DNA of 64,000 nt, taken from Anaerolineales bacterium (GTDB lineage Bacteria; Chloroflexota; Anaerolineae; Anaerolineales; UBA4823). The position numbers and the translations under genes are program-made. The stretch is taken from the NCBI GenBank assembly GCA_020060465.1, contig JAGVAD010000009.1, positions 1 to 64,000 on the forward strand, in the 5' to 3' direction. The notes beneath the pieces were generated by a model, which saw only the letters and a program-made list of their open reading frames with translations, was not told where the DNA came from and did no database searches. Shown piece by piece: positions 16,366 through 25,031 of the stretch; position 1 is the first letter of the stretch, and each line of letters begins with the position of its first letter.

Positions 16366-17373
16366 TTACTTCCACACTCCTTCGGATGAAAGCCTTGGAT
16401 TGAACAACGGCGCATCTTCCTCAAGTCCACAGGCACGCAAGCGTGCTGCATAAGCCTCCAGCGTGCGCCGTCCATAACCGCCGAAGTGTCCCTTGCACCA
16501 ATCCGCGCTGAAATCCGCCTCCGCCGAAGGGCCGCGTTGTGCGTTGAGTTTGCAGATTTTGCGGCGCATCTCCCAGGCCTCGATCCAATCCCCGGCCGCG
16601 CTGCGCAAACTCATCTCCAACGCCCACCGCCCATACTCGCTCAGATCAGTGAAACGACTATTCGACGGCGCAGACAACTCAACTACCGGCGCTCCAACTG
16701 CATTGGGCAAAAAGCGTTCCGTCCAGGCGTTCAAATAGCGCAGCTTTTGATAGACCTGCGCTGCGCCGCTGGGCGCGGCTAACGGTGTCATCTGCGTCAC
16801 CTCGTGGGCAGTATACAGGTCGCGACTTGGAAATTCCAGCGCGTTGAGAGAAATGAAATAGTTAGGGCAAAGCTCATCGCCAAAGCGTCGCGCCAGGCGC
16901 GTCAGCAGCATCGCCAGGCCGCGGCACAACCACAACCGCCCCGACTCTGTGACCAACAGGAAATCCAGGTCGCGACCAGGTTCGTTGCGCATGGCCAGCG
17001 CGCCGGTCAGCGCCGCCATACGCACATACGGAAGCCCCGTCAGCCAACGCCCATAGCGCAGCGCCCGCGGCCACAACTGCGCATTGTGCGCCAGCAGCGT
17101 TTCGCGCCGCTCCACCAATTCGCTGCGACCGGCCAGGGTGTAATACCCCCGGCGCGCCTCCAGCCAACCAGATGGCGCCAGACGCTCATCCAGTGCAGCG
17201 CGCACCTCGCCAGGCGAAGCAGCCGCCCCAATCAGGTAACGGTGAATTTCCGTCGCTGTCAGGGGATAATCAAAAACATCGCTGTAAATCACTGCCCGCA
17301 GCGCAGCCCGATCAATCTCAAGGACAGGCGTTGCCAGCCGGAAAGATAGTCTGATTTGCGTCTGCTCAAACAT
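16366..17373 (-). CDS. Nucleotidyltransferase-fold protein in glycan operon
   Basis: A 335-residue protein; start ATG 17373 overlaps the upstream GT2 gene by 8 bases. The N-terminus (VIYSDVFDYPLTATEIHRYLIG) looks like a small helical winged domain. Residues about 120-145 carry ALTGALAMRNEPGRDLDFLL, close to the GS..x(7)-DxD signature of pol-beta-type nucleotidyltransferases. The first Gly-Ser is altered to Gly-Ala, but the DLD metal-binding pair is present. I know no assigned function for this arrangement. It could adenylylate or otherwise modify a sugar or protein, or be inactive. Confidence 0.6.
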   Translation of the reverse strand: MFEQTQIRLSFRLATPVLEIDRAALRAVIYSDVFDYPLTATEIHRYLIGAAASPGEVRAALDERLAPSGWLEARRGYYTLAGRSELVERRETLLAHNAQLWPRALRYGRWLTGLPYVRMAALTGALAMRNEPGRDLDFLLVTESGRLWLCRGLAMLLTRLARRFGDELCPNYFISLNALEFPSRDLYTAHEVTQMTPLAAPSGAAQVYQKLRYLNAWTERFLPNAVGAPVVELSAPSNSRFTDLSEYGRWALEMSLRSAAGDWIEAWEMRRKICKLNAQRGPSAEADFSADWCKGHFGGYGRRTLEAYAARLRACGLEEDAPLFNPRLSSEGVWK

Positions 17374-18883
17374 GCGCGCCTCCCTCAGCGTCTGCCAACT
17401 GATGGCGTCGGCGCACCTCCAGGGTTTGGGCAATCGTCATTCCAGAAGTAAACAGCAAGCCGATGAAAAAAACCGCTGCGTAAACGACGATCAACCAGTT
17501 GCCCAGCGAGACCGCTAACCCAATGGTGACAGCGTTCAACCCTGCCAGGGCAAGCTCCAGAAAAACGATCCCATCCAACCGCAGTTGATAGCGGCGGGTG
17601 CGCCAGTCATCGCCCCTGCGGGTTACGCCATACTTAGGAGTGCGCTCAAACGCCCCCTTCTGACCGCTGAACGCCTGCCAGGCAGCGCGCGCCGTGTTGA
17701 CCATCATCCCTGCTCCAGCGGCAGAGACGAACAACACCACCGGCAACAGTCGCCACAGGTTGCGCCCCAACTGCTTCTGCGCTGCCAGGAAGAAAATCGT
17801 CGGGGCAAAAGCGGTTAAATTGAAGACGATGGCAATGCCGAACAAAGATATCAACGCCGGATAACGCGCCGAGAGCAAAAGCACCAGCGGATATAACAGG
17901 CTCAGGCTGAACAACAGCAGATGAACAAAGTAGCCGGTCAGATGCAGCGTGGCTCCCATTTTAACGCGCAGCGGAATAGAGGTGTTCCACACTTGCGGAA
18001 TGTGGCGCAGGGCGCACTCGAAGCTGCCGCGCGCCCAGCGGTTTTGCTGTCGGCGGTAGGCGTTGAAGCTGGCGGGCAGCTCCGCAGGAGCGACTACATC
18101 CCGCAAATACAAGGCGCGCCAGCCTTTCAAAAATGCCCGATAAGAAAGATCAAGATCCTCTGTCAAGGTGTCCGCCTTCCAGCCGCCAGCGTCCAGGATG
18201 GCTTCCCGCCGCCAAACGCCAGCGGTGCCGTTGAAGTTGAACCAATAGCCCCCGCCGCTGCGAGCGTATTGCTCCACCATGAAGTGCGAGTCAATAGACA
18301 ATGACTGCAAGAAGGTGAGAAAGGAATATTCACGGTTAACGTGCCCCCAACGTGTCTGCACAAAAGCGATGCGCTGCGCGTCAACCCCTGCCTGGGAGGA
18401 TAAATAAGGCGCTGTGCGGCGTAGAAAATCCTGCGGGGGGATAAAATCAGCGTCAAAGATGGCAATCAATTCGCCGCTCGCCTGCGGCAGGGCTTCAGCC
18501 AGCGCACCGGCTTTATATCCCGTGCGCACAGCCCGATGCAGTAAGCGGATGTTCACTCCGCGTTGTCTCTCCCTTTCCACAACCCGCGCCACGATGCGCT
18601 CCGTTTCGTCGGTGCTGTCGTCCAACACCTGGATCTCCAGGCGGTCAGGCGGATAATCCAAGCGCGCCGCCGCTCCGATCAACCGCTCGGCGACGTACAT
18701 TTCGTTATAGACGGGAAGCTGTACAGTCACCCGCGGCCACTCCTTTACTTCTGGAGGCGACTCCTTTAAACGGAGGCGAAAAGAAAGATAGGTCATATAC
18801 AGAAAATTGACGCCATAGACAAAAAGCAAGCCCACCACAATGAGATAGATGATCGCCACTGGCACCAAGAATAAATCCACCAT
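17366..18883 (-). CDS. Membrane glycosyltransferase family 2 (cellulose-synthase-like)
   Basis: This 505-residue processive-type GT2 has an N-terminal membrane helix (5-28), a cytoplasmic catalytic domain and four C-terminal helices. Signature residues are DDSTDETE (first Asp of the A domain), IFDADFIPP (the DxD that holds the UDP-sugar metal), TEDLDLSYR (catalytic TED) and QQNRWARG (the QxxRW motif). There is no PilZ domain, so no direct c-di-GMP control. Similar proteins make beta-glucans, mannans or glucosyl-diacylglycerol. It starts 3 bases after the O-antigen-ligase-like gene and overlaps the nucleotidyltransferase gene by 8 bases. Confidence 0.88.
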   Translation of the reverse strand: MVDLFLVPVAIIYLIVVGLLFVYGVNFLYMTYLSFRLRLKESPPEVKEWPRVTVQLPVYNEMYVAERLIGAAARLDYPPDRLEIQVLDDSTDETERIVARVVERERQRGVNIRLLHRAVRTGYKAGALAEALPQASGELIAIFDADFIPPQDFLRRTAPYLSSQAGVDAQRIAFVQTRWGHVNREYSFLTFLQSLSIDSHFMVEQYARSGGGYWFNFNGTAGVWRREAILDAGGWKADTLTEDLDLSYRAFLKGWRALYLRDVVAPAELPASFNAYRRQQNRWARGSFECALRHIPQVWNTSIPLRVKMGATLHLTGYFVHLLLFSLSLLYPLVLLLSARYPALISLFGIAIVFNLTAFAPTIFFLAAQKQLGRNLWRLLPVVLFVSAAGAGMMVNTARAAWQAFSGQKGAFERTPKYGVTRRGDDWRTRRYQLRLDGIVFLELALAGLNAVTIGLAVSLGNWLIVVYAAVFFIGLLFTSGMTIAQTLEVRRRHQLADAEGGAHV

Positions 18884-18886
18884 GGA

Positions 18887-20335
18887 CTACACTCCTCGAC
18901 TCTCGCGCCCGAAAAAAGCAGCCCATAACCCCCAGGCCATCCACTGCCAGAAACGTCCAGGGGCTAACAGCCAGGGATAATAATCAAACAAACCAACCAC
19001 GCTGATCGCCAGCAGCACAGAGCACGCCCCCACAAAATAAAAATTAAAATTCAATCGGCGACGCCATATCCAAATCGCCAGCCAGGGCGTGGTCAGCGCC
19101 AGAAAATAGAACATCGCCCCGAAGATGCCGGTCTCGGCTGCCGCGTTGAGCAGCGCCAGATGTGGCGGTTGATAGTAGAAGCCGAACTCTGGCCTCGCCA
19201 TGCGCAATGCTGCTGGAAACGCTCCCAGCCCGACGCCAGTTAAAGCATGGTCGGCAAAGATCTGGTTGGCTACCTGATTTAACGCAGCGCGTTCTAATAA
19301 CGAGCTTTTTTCGTATGGCGCTTCCTGAAATGCATTGTTGGTACCTATACGAACTCCCAGATACGGCAGGTTGCGCCAGATCAACGGTGTGAGGACGATC
19401 ACCCCGGCAAGCAGCAGTGCTGCGCCGCCCTGCAAAGCGAGCTTGCGTCGTCGGCGCGCCAATAAAACTGCGCTCAAAGTCAGGCCGGCGATGAAACCCA
19501 ACCAGGCAGAGCGCGAGAAAGTAAGCAACAACGCTGCCAGCCCCAACACAAACACCCCGCCGACGACCGTCCTTATCACAGATCCTTCCCGCTGCTCCGC
19601 CCCTGCCGCGTACCAACTGAGCAAGATCAGCAGCGAAAAGGTCAATAACCCACCCAACAGATTGGGGTGATCGCTCAAACCGTAGGCGCGTAGCGAGCGC
19701 ACGCCTTCCGCCCAAACGATGCTCACCCCGCCCCAGGCTGGGTCGAGTTCGTACTCACCCAATCGCTGCAAGCCCAGGTCGGCCTGCGCCAGCCATTGGG
19801 CGACGCCCACCGCTGCCTGGACAAACACGCTTCCCGCCAGTGCCCAGATCAAAGGGCGCAGGTCTTCAATTTCGTTGACGATATACAGATACAGACCGGT
19901 GTATAACGCCATACGCACCAGGTGATAGAAAGATAGCTGCGGCTGCACTGATAAGAGCGCACTGAGCGCCCCGGTCAATAACAGACCACCCAATGGCAAC
20001 GACAAGAACAAGGGCCCCAACCAGACACGCCGTGGTTTAAGCGCCAGGCTGAATAACCATAACGCCAGGGTAAGTGATAAGAACAAATCCCCCAAAAACA
20101 ACAGACCGTTGGTGTAATCGGCGTACACGGGCGGCAGAGGTTGTTCAAACAAAGTCCAGCGATAGCGAAAGGGCGTAAAAAACACCGCCATCGCTAAACT
20201 AAAGCGCGCCAGCCAGCGCACAGACACAATACGTAACAGCCGCTCGCTAACAAACTGGGCTGGCATATCCAACGCCGCCTGGCGAAACGGCGCCCATTTC
20301 CATTTCAGCATTGACCATCTTCTCCGATCAATCAT
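18887..20335 (-). CDS. O-antigen ligase / Wzy-like polymerase family membrane protein
   Basis: A 482-residue protein with about eleven hydrophobic segments and a large periplasm-facing loop (about 320-375) that holds TGVGLGAFPAALRM. The Wzy_C pattern is present: GLALLLTFSRSAWLGFIAGL near 265 and ETGIFGAMFYFLALTTPWL near 400. Such proteins polymerise or ligate lipid-linked oligosaccharides outside the inner membrane. It is the first gene of a six-gene operon. ATG 20335 gives the longest frame. ATG 20311, with CGGAGAAG upstream, is a serious alternative. Confidence 0.8.
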   Translation of the reverse strand: MIDRRRWSMLKWKWAPFRQAALDMPAQFVSERLLRIVSVRWLARFSLAMAVFFTPFRYRWTLFEQPLPPVYADYTNGLLFLGDLFLSLTLALWLFSLALKPRRVWLGPLFLSLPLGGLLLTGALSALLSVQPQLSFYHLVRMALYTGLYLYIVNEIEDLRPLIWALAGSVFVQAAVGVAQWLAQADLGLQRLGEYELDPAWGGVSIVWAEGVRSLRAYGLSDHPNLLGGLLTFSLLILLSWYAAGAEQREGSVIRTVVGGVFVLGLAALLLTFSRSAWLGFIAGLTLSAVLLARRRRKLALQGGAALLLAGVIVLTPLIWRNLPYLGVRIGTNNAFQEAPYEKSSLLERAALNQVANQIFADHALTGVGLGAFPAALRMARPEFGFYYQPPHLALLNAAAETGIFGAMFYFLALTTPWLAIWIWRRRLNFNFYFVGACSVLLAISVVGLFDYYPWLLAPGRFWQWMAWGLWAAFFGRESRGV

Positions 20336-20860
20336 CTTTTTGTAATACCTGATGCAATTTGAGCCTGGTGAATGCTATACGGCGGATGTCGCATTATATA
20401 ACCATTGGGGTAAATTTTGTCTATTTTTTCAAATTGGTCAATACGTCAGATGTCCGATGTCCTCTGACTTTAGCATTTTATAGTACGCAATTTCGATCCG
20501 ATTGGTTTTATTTATTGATAGAACAATTAATTACGTGAAAAGTATGTCTAAAGCTTTCAGTGCGGTTTACGATAACGCATGGAAATATACCAAAGTTAGA
20601 GACGCGCGAAAATGCCTTCGGCACGCTGCTATCCATGCTTTTTCAGCAACGGTATGCGTTGACCAATAGCCCTAATACGCAAATACCCACGCGCTTCACA
20701 ACCAATTTTCGGTTGGGGGTAATTTTTACCCAGTTATTAATTCACTCTTTACAACAAATACACCCCAGCCGCATATTCTGGCCAGGGGTATTTGGGTGTG
20801 CGTCTGTCAGGGCGATTCAAGACTCATCTTGATGAGTCCGCCCCGGCGTATAACAAACCG
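20336..20860. other. 525-base stretch without a convincing gene
   Basis: This is the largest non-coding stretch of the window. On the minus strand a TATAAT (20398-20393) with a weak -35 (TAGACA, 19 bases away) could drive the glycan operon. A dyad GTCAGA...TCTGAC (20445-20468) encloses a tandem GATGTCC pair and could be an operator. An 8-base perfect palindrome GACTCATC-TT-GATGAGTC (20821-20838) lies 23 bases beyond the stop of the GlsB-like gene and might be its terminator, though no T-run follows. Short open frames here lack ribosome sites and recognisable content. Confidence 0.4.
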
Positions 20861-21130
20861 TCAGCGACGCAGTCCTCCACGGCGAAAGAGATTGACAACA
20901 AATAACAGGAGAATGGCGCCTGCCAGCGTCACCAGCATCGTAGGAAGGGTGATCGCATCGTTGATTGTCCCAACGCCAAATATGGGGGAAAGGAACCAGC
21001 CTGCCACAAATGCGCCAACAATGCCTACTACAATATCAAGTATTAAGCCCTGTTGCGAATTTGTCCGCATAATTCTACTGGCGATATAACCAACGATCGC
21101 GCCAGCAACAAGATATATGATGAGGTTCAT
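20861..21130 (-). CDS. GlsB/YeaQ/YmgE-family stress membrane protein
   Basis: This 89-residue protein has three hydrophobic helices typical of the transglycosylase-associated (Transgly_assoc) family. VAGAIVGYIASRIM near 8-21 and ILDIVVGIVGAFVAGWFLSPIFG near 31-53 show the Gly-rich pattern. Members are tiny inner-membrane proteins induced by acid, osmotic or general stress; their mechanism is not known. The start MNLIIYLVAG has GGAGAG 5 bases upstream. A CsbD-like stress gene follows upstream on the same strand. Confidence 0.88.
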   Translation of the reverse strand: MNLIIYLVAGAIVGYIASRIMRTNSQQGLILDIVVGIVGAFVAGWFLSPIFGVGTINDAITLPTMLVTLAGAILLLFVVNLFRRGGLRR

Positions 21131-21280
21131 TTGTACTCTCCTTATCGAATGGTTGAAGTTAGACCGACAAAACCCACGCTTGCAAGATTATTCCTGTTTC
21201 TCGACAGAGCAGGGTCCACAAAGCAGCCAGGTTCAAAGCCCAGCTCTCAGCCCGCCGAGGAAACATAGCCCACGCAGGCT

Positions 21281-21499
21281 TTATGATGGTCTGGTTGCAT
21301 CTTTCAATTCCTTGACTCGCCGGTTAAATTCTTCTTCAGCATGCTCGCGTGTATAGCCATACTTCTGTTGTAGCAGGCCAACGATTTGATCAGCGTTACC
21401 GCCTGCCTGTTCCAGCTCGTCATCGGTGAGTTTACCCCACCATTCTTTAACCAAACCGCGCATTTCTTTCCACTTACCCTTTAAGATATCTTGATTCAT
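21281..21499 (-). CDS. CsbD-family general stress protein
   Basis: A 72-residue hydrophilic helical protein. The opening NQDILKGKWKEMRGLVKEWW followed by GKLTDDELEQAGGNADQIVG is the CsbD signature; in Bacillus the founding member is controlled by the general stress factor sigma-B. Function is unknown, and the sequence is short, charged and probably soluble. The ribosome site GGAGGATC is close to the ATG. It sits between the GlsB-like gene and a very small basic gene, forming a stress-type cluster on the minus strand. Confidence 0.92.
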   Translation of the reverse strand: MNQDILKGKWKEMRGLVKEWWGKLTDDELEQAGGNADQIVGLLQQKYGYTREHAEEEFNRRVKELKDATRPS

Positions 21500-21586
21500 A
21501 CGTGATCCTCCAAAATCTCTAGAAGTTATATACTGGCTTCCAGTCCTCGCCAGCCAATAAATATATTGGGGAAAGAATAAAGAGGG

Positions 21587-21712
21587 CTAGCCAGAAGGGC
21601 TAATGCTAGCCATCTTACGAGCTTCTTGTTTCATCCGGCGAATGTGAGTGCGCTGCCCTTTGGGCAATCGTTTCTTTTTCCCTTCGCCTATCTTGCTCAT
21701 TGTTTTTGTCAT
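21587..21712 (-). CDS. Very small basic protein (41 residues)
   Basis: I do not recognise this family. The ATG at 21712 has AGGAG 12 bases upstream; ATG 21700 (MSKIGEGKKK) is an internal alternative without a ribosome site. The protein is strongly basic: KKKRLPKGQRTHIRRMKQEA occupies its middle, with two Met-flanked ends and no hydrophobic segment. A nucleic-acid- or ribosome-binding role would fit the charge, but nothing proves it. Its codons stay open to a TAG that lies in a GCTAGCC palindrome, possibly a terminator. It stands alone between the CsbD gene and the 78-residue hypothetical gene. Confidence 0.5.
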   Translation of the reverse strand: MTKTMSKIGEGKKKRLPKGQRTHIRRMKQEARKMASISPSG

Positions 21713-21797
21713 TGCGTCAATCAACTCCTAACTCGACCGAAATTATTCGTGGGTATGATCCAGTGGTGTTGCGGTGACCTGCACGCGGATAAGTTAA

Positions 21798-22034
21798 TCA
21801 GGTTGCGAGACTTATGTAAACCGTCTGGCTGCGCCAACTATATCCCGCCCGGCATTTTGCTCCATCCACTTTATACTCAGTCATCACAATCGCCTGCCCC
21901 CCATTCTCCTCGCCAATTCGTTCCACAAAAATGCTCTTCTGATCAGCAATTTGTGTGATCTTAATTTCATTTTGCTCTACGCCACCCTCCCGGATGTACA
22001 GCTCTACGATCTCTAACATCTGTTTTTCGTTCAT
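21798..22034 (-). CDS. Small hypothetical protein (78 residues)
   Basis: I do not recognise this protein. It starts MNEKQMLEIVELYIREGGVE with GAGG about 11 bases upstream. The sequence is acidic, with two predicted helix/strand blocks (ITQIADQKSIFVERIG and GGQAIVMTEYKVDGAKCRAG) and no membrane segment or signal peptide. Codon use resembles the neighbours, so I take it as a real gene. It is upstream of the 41-residue gene and downstream of the lone receiver gene on the same strand. Confidence 0.55.
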   Translation of the reverse strand: MNEKQMLEIVELYIREGGVEQNEIKITQIADQKSIFVERIGEENGGQAIVMTEYKVDGAKCRAGYSWRSQTVYISLAT

Positions 22035-22119
22035 GAGATTTTCGCCTCGTTTGTTATCCTCTACGAAAAGGGGATTAATGGCATATCAGCCGATACTGTA
22101 AAAATCGAATTCCACAGTT

Positions 22120-22491
22120 TCATTCATCACGAATACTTGCCACTGCGTTTCGCAAGCCCTTCACCACTTGTTCAGTTGTCTCGCCTTTACTGATAAACGC
22201 ATCCGCTCCGGCCGATATCGCTGCCTGTTCGCGGGCATCCAAATGGCTGATGAGGACAATGACTACCGCCTCCGGACAAGTTTCTCGAAGTTGCATCAGG
22301 CTGACACCTGATTGCTGGGCGACCAGCCCCCAATCTACCAAAATCATGTCCGGGCGAGTAGCATGGGCATAGGCTAACGCAGTCAGCCAGTCGCTGGCTT
22401 CGCCAACAATCTTCAGGTTCAAATCTATCAGCGCCAGACGCAGGGCTGAGCGTTCATCGGGATGAGCGTCAGCTAAATAGACACGTTTCAT
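22120..22491 (-). CDS. Stand-alone response-regulator receiver domain
   Basis: A 123-residue CheY-like protein with no output domain. The phospho-acceptor Asp is in MILVDWGLVAQQSG (near 53), an acidic pair Asp9 and Asp12 is in YLADAHPDE, the switch Ser in VIVLISHLD and the Lys in FISKGE (near 107). It follows the NarL-kinase pair with 92 bases and a terminator-like hairpin between them, so it is probably expressed separately. Its kinase could be the neighbouring one. The partner or output is unknown. Confidence 0.85.
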   Translation of the reverse strand: MKRVYLADAHPDERSALRLALIDLNLKIVGEASDWLTALAYAHATRPDMILVDWGLVAQQSGVSLMQLRETCPEAVVIVLISHLDAREQAAISAGADAFISKGETTEQVVKGLRNAVASIRDE

Positions 22492-22507
22492 ACCTTCATT
22501 CTATATC

Positions 22508-22548
22508 AAACACTCCCCGGCCGCATCCGACAGATGGGGAGTGTTTTT
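22508..22548. terminator. Terminator-like hairpin
   Basis: AAACACTCCCC (22508-22518) pairs with GGGGAGTGTTT (22536-22546) over 11 bases around a 17-base loop. The plus strand then has TTTTT, and the minus strand reads GTTTGATATAG. It lies between the NarL gene's stop and the lone receiver's start, and so probably ends the kinase-NarL transcript. Confidence 0.6.
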
Positions 22549-22583
22549 CTCCGCCAGTTGGGGGATTAATCAGGAAAAGTCTT

Positions 22584-23225
22584 TCAGGTAATCAGCCCAC
22601 TGCGTAAAGCCAGCGCCACAGCTTCTGATCGGCTGGAAGCGCCAAGTTTAGAGAGGATGTGGCTGACGTGGGACTTGATCGTGGATGGGCTGACCACCAG
22701 CCTTTTGGCGATCTGGGTGTTGTTCAAACCTTCAACCATTAGAGCCAGCACAACTCGCTCCCGTTCTGTTAGATACCGTTCCGGCGCGGGCGGTTGATTA
22801 GCGGCATTTACAAGCGCCTGGACAGCCTCAGGCGCGAGAGTGGCACGCCCCGAGTGCGCCGCGCGGATTGCTCGAGCTAATTCATCTGCTGAAACATCTT
22901 TGAGCAAGTAACCGATTGCCCCGGCCTGGAGCGCGCTCTGAACCACATCTTGCTCTTTAAAACTGGTCAGGGCAACGACCTGCACCTGAGGAAACTGCTG
23001 GCGGATGAGGCGCGTGGCAGTTGCCCCATCCATATCCGGCATCATCAGATCCATGAGGATGACGTCGGGCAGGAACTGGCCGCAGAGCTGGATGGCAGCC
23101 TCGCCGCTTTCAGCCTCGCCCACCAATTCCAGGTCGTCAAAGACCTTCAAGAAGGTTGCCAACCCCCGACGCACCATCGCATGGTCGTCAACCAACATCA
23201 CTCGAATTGGTTCGGAAGGGCTCAT
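22584..23225 (-). CDS. NarL/LuxR-family response regulator
   Basis: A 213-residue two-component regulator. Residues 8-120 are a receiver with the phospho-Asp in VILMDLMMPDMDG (near 58), Thr in VVALTSF and Lys in YLLKDV (near 108). Residues 150-210 are a LuxR-type helix-turn-helix (LTERERVVLALMVEGLNNTQ, then IAKRLVVSPSTIKSHVSHIL). It would bind DNA as a phosphorylated dimer. It lies 15 bases downstream of the histidine kinase gene, its evident partner. The targets are unknown. Confidence 0.93.
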   Translation of the reverse strand: MSPSEPIRVMLVDDHAMVRRGLATFLKVFDDLELVGEAESGEAAIQLCGQFLPDVILMDLMMPDMDGATATRLIRQQFPQVQVVALTSFKEQDVVQSALQAGAIGYLLKDVSADELARAIRAAHSGRATLAPEAVQALVNAANQPPAPERYLTERERVVLALMVEGLNNTQIAKRLVVSPSTIKSHVSHILSKLGASSRSEAVALALRSGLIT

Positions 23226-23240
23226 GGTTAACCGTCCTTC

Positions 23241-24956
23241 TTATGGAGACTTTTCCCAGCGAACAACAATTTCGGTGCCGTGTCCTGGTTGGCTAACAAT
23301 GGATAGATTTGCGCCTACGGCAGCCGCGCGCTCATGCATCATGCTCAATCCATAATGGCCGGGGGGCGTCAGCTCGAGGTCAAAGCCGTGGCCGTCATCT
23401 CGAATACGTAGTTCAACCGCTTTTGCCTCATATTGTAGATGGATGTCCACTCGGCTGGCTCCAGCATGTTTGGCAATATTGTTCAACCCTTCCTGGCACA
23501 AACGGTAGAACGACACCTGCACCTCGGCGGGCAAATCCCTTTCCCCCTCTACAGTCACATAGACCGGAATGTTGACCCGACCGGTCAGCGCATTTCCCAA
23601 CAGGCGCAGTAGATCGCCCAGTTTTGCATCCGTCAGGGTCGAGGGTCGGAGTTCAGCCAAAAGCAAACGCATATCTGCCTGCGCGCCGCGGGTTAATCGG
23701 CGCAAATCTTCCAGAGATCGCCGCCCCTCCTCCGGGTCTCGTTCCCACAGACGCGGCAGAACTTCAGCGATCAGACCAGCGGAGAAGAGGGACTGGTTGA
23801 CAGCGTCATGCAGATTTCGCGCCAGGCGCTGCCGTTCTTGCAGAGCGGCAAGCGTTTGAGCATTTTCGTAAAGTTCGGCATTGACCATTGTAATCGCCGC
23901 CTGGTTAGCCACGGTTAGGGCCAGGTCAGCATGGTGGGCAGTAAAATAATTGTGGTCGGCGTGCGCCACCCCGATTGCCCCAATCATACGCCCCTTGATG
24001 GACAAAGGCACCCACATCCAGGACCGCGCCCCCTCCAGAAGCAAAGCCGCTTGTTCATCCAGGAGCGAGCGGAGAAATCGCGCCGGCGCGTCAGCGCTAT
24101 GCACATCAGCGATCCGTATAGATTGTCGCTCGTCGAACAGCATTGTTAGAACCTCTGGGCTTTGCAACCGGATTTGGAATGGCATAGCCTGCTCCAAAGC
24201 TTGTGGTCCGCGCACAGCCAGAGCAACCAGAGTAGAGTCAACCAATTTAAAAAGTCCGCCTTGCGTATATTCGATAATCACCCGCAGTTGGTCGAGAATC
24301 AGGCCTGGTTGCAGTTCGAGAGCGGAGGCCAGCGTTTGGGAGATCTCCAATAAGATGGACTGTTCACGGTTGTGCGTTTCTACCCGCTGTTGAAGCAACT
24401 GCTCCGTATGGACTCGCTGACTGACATCACGAACAACATTCAAGAGATATGAGCGGCCTCGATCCATATATACACTCCCACTCAGCTCTACATAGAAACT
24501 TGAGCCGTTCCGGCGTATATGGACTTGTTGCGCTATACACGCGCCCTGAGACTGAACCGCCTGGACATATTCAGTGAACTGGCGAAAACTGTCAGTTTGG
24601 ATGAAGTCGGACAGGTGTAGACCAATGAACTCTTCACGGACATAGCCGTACATTGCGCAGGCCGCAGGATTGGCATCCATCACCCGGCCAGTTTCCAAAT
24701 CCTGAACCATCAAGCCATCGCTGGCGTTTTTGAAAATGTTCCCATAACGCTGTTCACTTTCTACAGATAGAGATGAGCGGCTTTCGTGGCTGGTTTGCAG
24801 CGCGGTCAGCGCAGATTGTAGATGTTCCAGCAAAGCCCGTTCTGGTGAGCCACTCGGCCAACGATTAAAAGGTATAGCTGGAGGCGCACCCTTGCTCTGA
24901 GCTGTCTGCTCGAGCAAGGTGAACAACAACGCATAGAAATCGTCCGAAGGAGACAT
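23241..24956 (-). CDS. PAS-GAF sensor histidine kinase (NarX/DesK type)
   Basis: This 571-residue cytosolic kinase has no membrane segment. After a 65-residue lead it has a PAS domain (about 68-190, GNIFKNASDGLMVQDLETGR), a linker helix, a GAF domain (about 215-360), then HisKA_3 with the phospho-His in ERQRLARNLHDAVNQSLFSA (near 385), and a HATPase domain with RDDGHGFDLELTPPGHYGLS near 535. The NarL-type regulator follows directly. The signal bound by PAS or GAF cannot be told; a small ligand or redox cue is typical for soluble members. Confidence 0.92.
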   Translation of the reverse strand: MSPSDDFYALLFTLLEQTAQSKGAPPAIPFNRWPSGSPERALLEHLQSALTALQTSHESRSSLSVESEQRYGNIFKNASDGLMVQDLETGRVMDANPAACAMYGYVREEFIGLHLSDFIQTDSFRQFTEYVQAVQSQGACIAQQVHIRRNGSSFYVELSGSVYMDRGRSYLLNVVRDVSQRVHTEQLLQQRVETHNREQSILLEISQTLASALELQPGLILDQLRVIIEYTQGGLFKLVDSTLVALAVRGPQALEQAMPFQIRLQSPEVLTMLFDERQSIRIADVHSADAPARFLRSLLDEQAALLLEGARSWMWVPLSIKGRMIGAIGVAHADHNYFTAHHADLALTVANQAAITMVNAELYENAQTLAALQERQRLARNLHDAVNQSLFSAGLIAEVLPRLWERDPEEGRRSLEDLRRLTRGAQADMRLLLAELRPSTLTDAKLGDLLRLLGNALTGRVNIPVYVTVEGERDLPAEVQVSFYRLCQEGLNNIAKHAGASRVDIHLQYEAKAVELRIRDDGHGFDLELTPPGHYGLSMMHERAAAVGANLSIVSQPGHGTEIVVRWEKSP

Positions 24957-25031
24957 GAATATAGTGTACCCTATACTTCAAGGATTGGGCGTTGATGTGT
25001 GAAGAGGCAACCAAACGTGTACAGTGAGGCT

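Noticed and set aside
20560-20832. Open frame of 90 residues in the large gap
   Set aside because: No ribosome site, no recognisable pattern and amino-acid make-up unlike neighbouring genes.
22508-22548. Small RNA gene between the NarL and receiver genes
   Set aside because: Only a simple hairpin with a short T-run is seen and no promoter; a terminator is the simpler reading.
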